Shown here piece after piece: positions 1 to 4,517 of a stretch of 10,737 nucleotides of DNA (position 1 is the first letter of the stretch; every line of letters starts with the position of its first letter). This DNA is from an uncultured Collinsella sp. (GTDB taxonomy: Bacteria > Actinomycetota > Coriobacteriia > Coriobacteriales > Coriobacteriaceae). Both the position numbers and the translations under genes were made by a program. Where the stretch lies: assembly GCA_902493515.1 (NCBI GenBank), contig CABUPE010000046.1:1-10737 (forward strand). Direction: 5' to 3'. The notes under the pieces were generated by a model. It searched no databases. It had not been told where the DNA came from and was given only the letters and a program-made list of their open reading frames with translations.

Positions 1-68
1 GGGTCAGCCCGTGGGAGGCCAGGGCGCCGCTGACCGGTGGACGGCACCGAGCCGTACGCTTGAACTGA
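1..68 (+). other. 3' end of an unidentified upstream transcript
   Basis: This piece runs into a strong terminator, so it is the tail of a plus-strand transcript that begins outside the window. Two readings are possible. As RNA, GGTCAGC (2-8) can pair with GCTGACC (29-35), and CGGTG (35-39) with CACCG (45-49), which would suit the end of a structured RNA. As protein, one frame is open from base 3 to a TGA at 66-68, giving about 21 residues rich in Arg and Ala that I do not recognise. I could not match it to tmRNA, RNase P RNA, SRP RNA or 5S rRNA. The identity is left open. Confidence 0.3.
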
Positions 69-69
69 G

Positions 70-101
70 AAGGGGGAGGCCTCGCGGCCTCCCCCTTTTT
101 T
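70..101 (+). terminator. Intrinsic terminator of the upstream transcript
   Basis: A perfect 12-bp GC-rich stem (70-81 with 86-97) closes a 4-base TCGC loop and is followed by an unbroken T run (96-101). This is a textbook rho-independent terminator for transcription coming from the left edge. The opposite strand has the same stem but a weaker pyrimidine tail, so it could also stop the minus-strand gene that ends at 166. Confidence 0.93.
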
Positions 102-111
102 GCGTTTGTGT

Positions 112-134
112 GGCATAAATGATTCATTTACGCC
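112..134. repeat. Small imperfect inverted repeat
   Basis: GGC-A-TAAATG, a 3-base ATT spacer, then CATTTA-C-GCC form a 10-position stem with one A/C mismatch. It lies between the terminator at 70-101 and the end of the minus-strand gene at 166, so it may help end that gene's transcript, but no T run follows on the minus strand. Confidence 0.4.
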
Positions 135-165
135 AGACGATTTAATTCTTTTTGGTATTGAGCTT

Positions 166-633
166 TTATTTAAAGAAAATAAAACGAATAACAAGGGCAA
201 CTGCTATAGCCGCAATGATCAAAAGCAGGATTGTCATTCGATGCTGCTTGCGTCGTTTACTTGACGAAACGAAGATCGATTTTCCTTGTTTTGGCGTTTC
301 GAGATAGCGAGCCGAATGCGTCAAGGTTTGCTTTGGTCGAGGACCTCTTTGTTGATAAGTGGCGGATGCTTTCATCGGCTCATCACTAGCTGCGCTGTTT
401 TTAGATAATGGTGCGTCTTTCAGATATACAGGGTCTCCCGAGGCGACGCCCATATGTTTACGTCCCGTTTGGGCATCCTCGAGCGTTTGATATCGATTTC
501 TTGTCACATACTCGGGCTCCGGATCATTAATGGGCTCTTGCGAGATGTGGGGGCGATGGAACCGTGGCGGCTGCGTGGAAGTTTCTTCCCCCTGCGTCTG
601 CATAAACATTTTGTTCTGGTTCTGGTCGTCCAT
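166..633 (-). CDS. Hypothetical protein with C-terminal membrane anchor
   Basis: The product has 155 residues and I do not recognise a family. Residues 1 to about 125 are hydrophilic and rich in Gln, Pro, Ser, Thr and charge, with no signal peptide, and look disordered. A basic cluster (KRRKQHR, 126-132) leads directly into one hydrophobic segment (about 133-153) that ends the protein. By the positive-inside rule this suggests a tail-anchored protein with a cytoplasmic N-terminus. The ATG at 633 is supported by AAAGGG about 4 bases upstream and a TACAAT promoter-like box 40 bases upstream. The gene is visibly more AT-rich than its neighbours, as is the intergenic DNA next to it. It is transcribed away from hsp20; no shared role can be inferred. 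It is likely a real gene because of its start signals and its coherent anchor, but its function is unknown. Confidence 0.72.
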   Translation of the reverse strand: MDDQNQNKMFMQTQGEETSTQPPRFHRPHISQEPINDPEPEYVTRNRYQTLEDAQTGRKHMGVASGDPVYLKDAPLSKNSAASDEPMKASATYQQRGPRPKQTLTHSARYLETPKQGKSIFVSSSKRRKQHRMTILLLIIAAIAVALVIRFIFFK

Positions 634-672
634 GATGCCCTTTAGCTCGTTACCAACAACGTGTACGCGCTC

Positions 673-678
673 ATTGTA
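673..678 (-). promoter_or_regulatory. Putative -10 box for the 166-633 gene
   Basis: Read on the minus strand this is TACAAT, 5 of 6 to the TATAAT consensus, ending 39 bases before the ATG at 633. No good -35 match is visible at 16-19 bases spacing. Support comes mainly from the same hexamer recurring before other genes of the window. Confidence 0.5.
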
Positions 679-725
679 AGCCCCCTGTTATTTGTATCTG
701 CGAACATACTCGTTATTTAAGCTCT

Positions 726-738
726 GGTTCAAAGAACC
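726..738. repeat. Short inverted repeat GGTTC-AAA-GAACC
   Basis: A perfect 5-bp inverted repeat with a 3-base spacer lies in the divergent control region between the 166-633 gene and hsp20, followed by a tandem AACCTT AACCTT (735-746). It could be a protein-binding site, but it is short enough to be chance. Confidence 0.25.
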
Positions 739-753
739 TTAACCTTACTTAAA

Positions 754-774
754 CCTGAGTCAAACACACTTAGA
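754..774 (+). promoter_or_regulatory. HAIR-like operator (HspR-type) upstream of hsp20
   Basis: The established HAIR element bound by the heat-shock repressor HspR is CTTGAGT-N7-ACTCAAG. Here CCTGAGT (754-760), exactly seven bases, and ACTTAGA (768-774) match 10 of the 14 defined positions, six in the left half and four in the right. It sits just before the TATAGT box at 781-786, where a bound repressor would cover the -35 region. Position, spacing and the downstream Hsp20 gene support it; the weak right half-site limits confidence. No hspR gene is in the window. Confidence 0.45.
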
Positions 775-780
775 TATGCT

Positions 781-810
781 TATAGTATTGGACTCAAAAA
801 ACTTTATAGT
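781..810 (+). promoter_or_regulatory. hsp20 promoter region with two TATAGT boxes
   Basis: TATAGT occurs twice, at 781-786 and 805-810, each 5 of 6 to the -10 consensus. The first has a poor -35 (GAGTCA, 757-762, spacing 18) inside the HAIR-like site. The second would start RNA near 816-817, exactly at the first leader hairpin. Which box is used cannot be decided from the sequence. Confidence 0.45.
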
Positions 811-815
811 CGATG

Positions 816-903
816 TATATATGAGCACTGGGTGGGCATATATAAGAGCGTCAAAAGAAGTCCCAGTCACCTAGAAGATGACTCGGCAGTCCTAAAAGGA
901 GTG
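816..903 (+). promoter_or_regulatory. hsp20 leader: candidate RNA thermometer
   Basis: Three consecutive hairpins can form between the promoter and the start. The first pairs TATATATG (816-823) perfectly with CATATATA (837-844). The second pairs AGTCA (865-869) with TGACT (879-883), extended past a C/C mismatch by CC (862-863) with GG (885-886). The third begins at the very next base: 887-893 pairs with 897-903 through an AAA loop with a single G/G mismatch (889 with 901), and its right arm contains the Shine-Dalgarno AGGAG (897-901). Small heat-shock genes are the classic targets of ROSE-type thermometers, in which weak, mismatched stems hide the ribosome site until heated. The base pairing is seen; the thermosensor function is inferred. 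Confidence 0.5.
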
Positions 904-909
904 GTAAAC

Positions 910-1341
910 ATGGCAAGCATGGTTCCTTATCGTTCGGTTTTTGGCGTTCGTCCTTCTGCTAGCTCGCTGTTCGATCTGTTTGATGATATGACCGACCTTG
1001 CAAACAACTCGATTGCTTCCAAGGCGTTTCCCGTTGACGTTGAGGATAAGGGCGACGGCTATGAGGTCAAGGCTTATCTGACCGGCGTCGCCAAGGACGA
1101 TATCGATGTCGAGCTTAACGAGGGCCGTCTGTCCATTAGCGTGAATGTCGAGGAAGACGAGGAGAACGAGGGCAAGAACTTCCTGCAGAAGGAGTTCAGC
1201 TCGTACAGCGCGACGCGTGGCGTGTATCTAAAGGACGCTTCGAGCGAGGGCCTCTCGGCTAAGTACGCTGACGGCATCCTGACCGTTACGGTCCCCAAGA
1301 TCGTCGAGAAGAAGAACGTTACGAAGATCTCCATCGACTAA
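910..1341 (+). CDS. Hsp20/alpha-crystallin family small heat-shock protein
   Basis: This is an ATP-independent holdase chaperone of the cytoplasm that keeps unfolding proteins soluble until DnaK or ClpB refolds them. The product has 143 residues, normal for bacterial sHSPs. A short N-terminal arm (1-38, with LFDLFDDM at 20-27) precedes the alpha-crystallin domain (about 39-133). That domain ends in the family signature, here ADGILTVTVPK at 120-130. The C-terminal tail carries an I-x-I oligomerisation motif (ISI, 140-142). I chose the ATG at 910 because AAAAGGAG lies 8 bases upstream; the frame stays open to a GTG at 832, but that has no ribosome site and would place the leader hairpins inside the coding region. 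Regulation is probably heat shock, at both transcription (HAIR-like site) and translation (leader hairpins). It ends at a terminator shared with the convergent gene. Confidence 0.95.
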   Translation: MASMVPYRSVFGVRPSASSLFDLFDDMTDLANNSIASKAFPVDVEDKGDGYEVKAYLTGVAKDDIDVELNEGRLSISVNVEEDEENEGKNFLQKEFSSYSATRGVYLKDASSEGLSAKYADGILTVTVPKIVEKKNVTKISID

Positions 1342-1367
1342 CTTCGTTGGTGTTCTGCGCTATTAAA

Positions 1368-1415
1368 AGACAGCAAAAGGGGCTGGGAAGCGATTCTCGG
1401 CCCCTTTTGCTGTCT
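1368..1415. terminator. Bidirectional terminator between convergent genes
   Basis: A perfect 16-bp stem (1368-1383 with 1400-1415) encloses a 16-base loop. The arms contain AAAAGGGGC and GCCCCTTTT, so on the plus strand a shorter GC stem is followed by TTTT for hsp20. On the minus strand the full stem is followed by a T-rich stretch (TTTTAATA) for the convergent hydrolase gene. Confidence 0.88.
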
Positions 1416-1423
1416 AGGACAGT

Positions 1424-2233
1424 CTATTGAATGGTTACTGGCCGATGCTGGCTTGCGGGGCGTATCGAGAGTTTTCGCGATCCTTGGAGAAGGGTTGCGG
1501 AGCTGCCGACCTCGTCATCCAGGGTTGCGGTCAGAGCTTTGGCATAGCTTTTGACGGTAAGGCTCGGACGATTGTTATCTTGGCTGATATGCATGGCAAT
1601 GAGCTGTTCGGTGCGTTCGGTAACAAGTTCGCGCGCGGCTTCGGCGGCTTGGCCATTGGAGAGGTGTCCCCTTGCAGACAGGATGCGCTCCTGAAGAAAG
1701 CGGGGATATTCTCCCTCGCGCAGCATGGTCACATCGTGGTTGCTTTCGAGTGCGAGGACTCGACAATCTTCGAGGGTGTTCATGGCTTGGCTCGATAGCT
1801 CTCCGGTGTCGGTGGCAAAACCGATGGAATCATCGAGGGTGTCGAATCGATAGCCGACTGGATTGATGACATCGTGTGATGTTGAGTAGGTTTGCACGTG
1901 GATGCCGGCAATGGATAGGGCGTCGCCGGGATCGAATTCCTCGACAGGCAGATGCGAAAGATTTTCTTTGTTCGAAAGAGTGCCCCTGCTGGCAAAGAGG
2001 GGGCCGTGCCAGTGCTTGCACCAGACATCGAGGCCCTTGATGTGATCGCTATGCTCATGAGTAATGAGAAGAGCCGAGACGTTGTCTGTCGAGAGCCCCA
2101 GTTCTGCCATGCGCTTTAATCTCTCGCGGCGAGACAGTCCGTCATCGACCATAATGAGCCCCTGCGGGCCCTCGATGAGTGCGCAGTTGCCTTTAGAGCC
2201 ACTGCCGAGGATATGAAGGTGCAGACGAGACAT
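1424..2233 (-). CDS. YycJ/WalJ-like metallo-beta-lactamase-fold hydrolase
   Basis: The product has 269 residues and the metallo-beta-lactamase fold. The metal site HxHxDH is H59-E-H61-S-D63-H64, with further expected ligands H120, D142 and H215. Other family landmarks are GSGSKGNC at 10-17, FATDTG at 139-144, ESNHD at 163-167, GHLSN at 189-193 and HISQDNNRP at 215-223, together typical of the YycJ/WalJ branch. Members are thought to act on nucleic acids (5'-3' exonuclease-like, implicated in mismatch repair in some Firmicutes), but the substrate in this lineage is not known. The frame opens further upstream (to 2314), but that would overlap tilS; the ATG at 2233 gives the usual family N-terminus and a weak GGAA ribosome site. 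No walRK genes are nearby, unlike in Bacillus. The tilS start lies 48 bp away on the opposite strand. No clear promoter was seen. Confidence 0.9.
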   Translation of the reverse strand: MSRLHLHILGSGSKGNCALIEGPQGLIMVDDGLSRRERLKRMAELGLSTDNVSALLITHEHSDHIKGLDVWCKHWHGPLFASRGTLSNKENLSHLPVEEFDPGDALSIAGIHVQTYSTSHDVINPVGYRFDTLDDSIGFATDTGELSSQAMNTLEDCRVLALESNHDVTMLREGEYPRFLQERILSARGHLSNGQAAEAARELVTERTEQLIAMHISQDNNRPSLTVKSYAKALTATLDDEVGSSATLLQGSRKLSIRPASQHRPVTIQ

Positions 2234-2247
2234 AAGATTCCAAAGGA

Positions 2248-2253
2248 TACAAT
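2248..2253 (+). promoter_or_regulatory. Putative -10 box for tilS
   Basis: TACAAT lies 28 bases before the tilS ATG, inside the 48-bp gap to the divergent hydrolase gene. It predicts a leader of roughly 20 bases holding only the GGAGG ribosome site (2271-2275). The -35 position lacks a consensus match and would overlap the first codons of the hydrolase gene. Confidence 0.42.
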
Positions 2254-2281
2254 GGGTGCGGACGAATAGAGGAGGAAGCAA

Positions 2282-3820
2282 ATGCCTACGGTATCTCAGC
2301 ATTATGGACACCATGCCGTGCCTGGGGCAGTCGATGAGACCCGGACGAGGCAGCAGGCTGCTCCTGTCGTGCTCATGGTATCAGGCGGCGCGGACTCGAC
2401 GGCACTGCTTCTTATGGCGTGCACATCAAAGCTGGATATCCAAGACGGACGCGGTGTTGCCCCCATTGCTCGCGAGCGCCTGCATGTGCTGCATGTAAAC
2501 CATCATCTGCGCGGCAAGGCGTCCGATGGCGACGAGGCCTTTGTGCGTGAGCTCTGCGCGAAATATGGTTTACCGCTGTGCGTGGAGCACGCTTATTTTG
2601 ACGGGGAGTCGGGCAATATTGAGGCCGCGGCCCGCGAGGTGCGCTATGCCGCGGCGCGGAGGTATGTTCGCGAGCTCTGCGCCCAGACGGGGGCACCGCG
2701 AACGGCGGCTCGTATCTGCACCGCGCACACGTCTTCGGATCGCGCGGAAACGTTTTTGATGAACGCGATTAAGGGTTCGGGGCCCGCTGGCCTATCGAGC
2801 ATTCCTCGCCGGAGGAATATTGTGGTGCGTCCCTTGCTCGACCTAACTCATGGCGAGCTCGTGGGCTATCTACAGGTACATGGTCAGCCGTGGCGTGAAG
2901 ACGAGAGCAATGAGGATATCTCGTATCTGCGAAACTACGTGCGCCATCGAGTGATACCGGTGGTGGCGCAGCGCAACGCGAGCGTCTGCAAGACGATTGG
3001 CGCCGCCTGCGAGATCTTAGGCGATGAGGACGCGTTTTTGTCTCAGCTTTCGGCACAGGCGTTTCGAAGCTGCCTGCGTAAGGAGGCGGCGGGCGCGCTG
3101 GTGCTCGATGCCAGGCGCCTTGCTGCGGCCGAGGTGGTAATCGCGCGGCGTATCGTGCGACTGGCAATTAAGCGCATCGATCCGGACGCTCGTCCAGAGA
3201 TGCGACATGTGGAGCGAGTCCTTTCCTGCGTTGCCGCGGGCGCCGGCTCGGTCACGCTTCCGGCGGGGATTGACGCACGCATTGAGTTTGGCATGCTGGC
3301 GTTTAAGGCGCCGGCGGCTCGCGAGGGCCTGGTCGCGGACTGGGTTACCGTACCCGGTCGTTTGCCGTTGGGCGGGGGACGTATGCTGGTCACAGAACCG
3401 ATGGCCGTTGAGCCGGGATGCGATATCGTGCGCCGCGCCCGTGAGCTTGCGGCTGCCGGGGAAGTGACAGCTTTGGTAGACGCGGCTGCCCTGGGTTTTG
3501 CCGACAGCGATAGTGAGCGGATCCTGGCGGGCTCGCGTGGCGAGATCCCTGCCGAGGCGCGATTGGCGCGCCTGTGGGTGGACGGTCCCGCACCGGGAGA
3601 CGTGATGTGCCCGTTAGGGATGAGTGGTCGAAGCAAGAAAGTATCCGACTTGCTAGGTGAGGCTCGCATTCCCGTTTCCGAGCGCGCCGGAGTGCCCATG
3701 GTGAGGACGGCGCCGGGGGGTGCCGTGGTGTGGGTCGCCGGAGTTCGCGCGGACGAGCGTTTTAAGTGCACGGCCGCAACGCGTGTGGCATATCTGCTCC
3801 GCGTGGTCGATGCGGAATAG
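2282..3820 (+). CDS. tilS: tRNA(Ile)-lysidine synthase TilS
   Basis: TilS uses ATP and lysine to convert C34 of the CAU-anticodon tRNA-Ile to lysidine, so that it reads AUA and is charged with isoleucine. It is cytoplasmic and usually essential. The 512-residue product has the N-type PP-loop SGGADS at 34-39, the HVNHHLRG segment that follows, AHTSSDRAET at 148-157, KGSGPAGL after it, and the substrate-side motif WREDESN at 204-210 with YLRNYVRHRV at 215-224. A conserved C-terminal TilS domain covers roughly the last 80 residues. It is longer than many TilS proteins (often 310-450 residues). The commonly seen AHHxDD pattern is AHTSSD here, with H149 and D153 kept. The ATG at 2282 has GGAGG six bases upstream. 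It starts the conserved tilS-hpt-ftsH cluster, although hpt has its own promoter-like signals. Confidence 0.95.
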   Translation: MPTVSQHYGHHAVPGAVDETRTRQQAAPVVLMVSGGADSTALLLMACTSKLDIQDGRGVAPIARERLHVLHVNHHLRGKASDGDEAFVRELCAKYGLPLCVEHAYFDGESGNIEAAAREVRYAAARRYVRELCAQTGAPRTAARICTAHTSSDRAETFLMNAIKGSGPAGLSSIPRRRNIVVRPLLDLTHGELVGYLQVHGQPWREDESNEDISYLRNYVRHRVIPVVAQRNASVCKTIGAACEILGDEDAFLSQLSAQAFRSCLRKEAAGALVLDARRLAAAEVVIARRIVRLAIKRIDPDARPEMRHVERVLSCVAAGAGSVTLPAGIDARIEFGMLAFKAPAAREGLVADWVTVPGRLPLGGGRMLVTEPMAVEPGCDIVRRARELAAAGEVTALVDAAALGFADSDSERILAGSRGEIPAEARLARLWVDGPAPGDVMCPLGMSGRSKKVSDLLGEARIPVSERAGVPMVRTAPGGAVVWVAGVRADERFKCTAATRVAYLLRVVDAE

Positions 3821-3871
3821 CGTCCCACGCCTGCTATTCTGTGCGACGTTGACGGTATTCCCGCGCTGATG

Positions 3872-3902
3872 GCGCACGGGCTGGTAAATTTACCCCGTGC
3901 GC
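3872..3902 (+). repeat. Nested inverted repeat before hpt
   Basis: GCGCACGGG (3872-3880) is perfectly complementary to CCCGTGCGC (3894-3902). Between and slightly overlapping lies the perfect 12-bp palindrome GGTAAATTTACC (3883-3894). There is no T run after it, so it is a poor terminator for tilS. It ends three bases before the hpt -10-like box and covers the -35 position, which fits an operator better. Confidence 0.55.
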
Positions 3903-3905
3903 TGC

Positions 3906-3911
3906 TAGAAT
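3906..3911 (+). promoter_or_regulatory. Putative -10 box for hpt-ftsH
   Basis: TAGAAT matches the consensus at 5 of 6 positions, 56 bases before the hpt start. The -35 position falls in the inverted repeat at 3872-3902 and is poor (TGGTAA, spacing 18). It would drive hpt and, through the one-base gap, ftsH. Confidence 0.42.
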
Positions 3912-3967
3912 GTGTAGTTCGCGTCCATACGGCGGTGTGTGGGCGATAAGCACAAGAAAGGGTTGTC

Positions 3968-4516
3968 ATGGCTTCTCAACATCCGGATATCGAGAAGGTT
4001 CTGTTCACGCAGGAGGATATCGACGGTATCGTCTCTCGTCTAGGCGAGCAGATTACTCGCGACTACGCGGGTAAGGATCTGGTGCTGATTGCGGTCCTGC
4101 GCGGCGCCGTGGTCTTTATGGGCGACCTGATGCGTAAGATCGAGCTGCCGACCAACATCGATTTCATGGCTGTTTCGAGCTATGGCGACGGTGTGAAGTC
4201 CTCGGGTATCGTGCGTATCATTAAGGACCTGGATATCGACATCCGCGGTCGCGACGTGCTGATCGTCGAGGACATTCTGGACTCGGGCCTGACGCTCAAG
4301 TATCTGATGAAGAACCTCGAGAGCCGCAAGCCCGCTTCTCTGGAGGTCGCCGCCTTCCTGTGGAAGGACGTTGAGGACCGCGTCTCGGCCATCACGCCCA
4401 AGTATGTTGGAACCCATTGCCCCGATGCCTTTGTGGTGGGCTACGGCCTCGACTATGCCGAGCGCTATCGCAACCTTCCGTATCTGGGCATTTTGAAACC
4501 GGAGGTTTATTCGTAA
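3968..4516 (+). CDS. hpt: Hypoxanthine phosphoribosyltransferase
   Basis: The enzyme joins hypoxanthine (and usually guanine) to PRPP, giving IMP or GMP and pyrophosphate in cytoplasmic purine salvage. The product has 182 residues, the family's normal size. The PRPP-binding motif is VLIVEDILDSGLTL, with E101 and D102 binding the ribose hydroxyls and D105 as the expected catalytic base. Upstream are the LRGAVVF segment, expected for the pyrophosphate loop, and SSYGDG of the flexible loop; FVVGYGLDY near the C-terminus is the purine-binding region. AAAGGG lies a few bases before the ATG. The stop codon is one base before the ftsH start, so the two are very likely cotranscribed and translationally coupled. 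tilS-hpt-ftsH is a widely conserved order in Gram-positive bacteria, and physical association of TilS and Hpt has been reported in Bacillus. Confidence 0.96.
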   Translation: MASQHPDIEKVLFTQEDIDGIVSRLGEQITRDYAGKDLVLIAVLRGAVVFMGDLMRKIELPTNIDFMAVSSYGDGVKSSGIVRIIKDLDIDIRGRDVLIVEDILDSGLTLKYLMKNLESRKPASLEVAAFLWKDVEDRVSAITPKYVGTHCPDAFVVGYGLDYAERYRNLPYLGILKPEVYS

Positions 4517-4517
4517 G

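Noticed and set aside
112..134. Second copy of the palindromic element, since both contain TAAATG...CATTTA
   Set aside because: Only six bases per arm are shared, and the GGGGACAG part that defines the element at 6722-6783 is absent.
816..844. TATATATG/CATATATA as a CIRCE-type or promoter element
   Set aside because: It does not match CIRCE (TTAGCACTC-N9-GAGTGCTAA) and is better explained as the first leader hairpin, since a start from the TATAGT at 805-810 would fall at its first base.
832..909. GTG-initiated N-terminal extension of Hsp20
   Set aside because: There is no Shine-Dalgarno before 832, whereas AAAAGGAG lies 8 bases before the ATG at 910; the extension has no sHSP similarity and covers the leader hairpins.
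2234..2314. Upstream extension of the YycJ-like protein (27 residues)
   Set aside because: It would overlap the tilS start and ribosome site and adds residues not found in the family; the family N-terminus begins at the ATG at 2233.
3043..3969. Minus-strand open frame of 308 codons opposite tilS
   Set aside because: The composition is Ser/Arg/Ala/Thr-rich as expected from antisense of GC-rich codons, with no domain; tilS is well supported on the plus strand.
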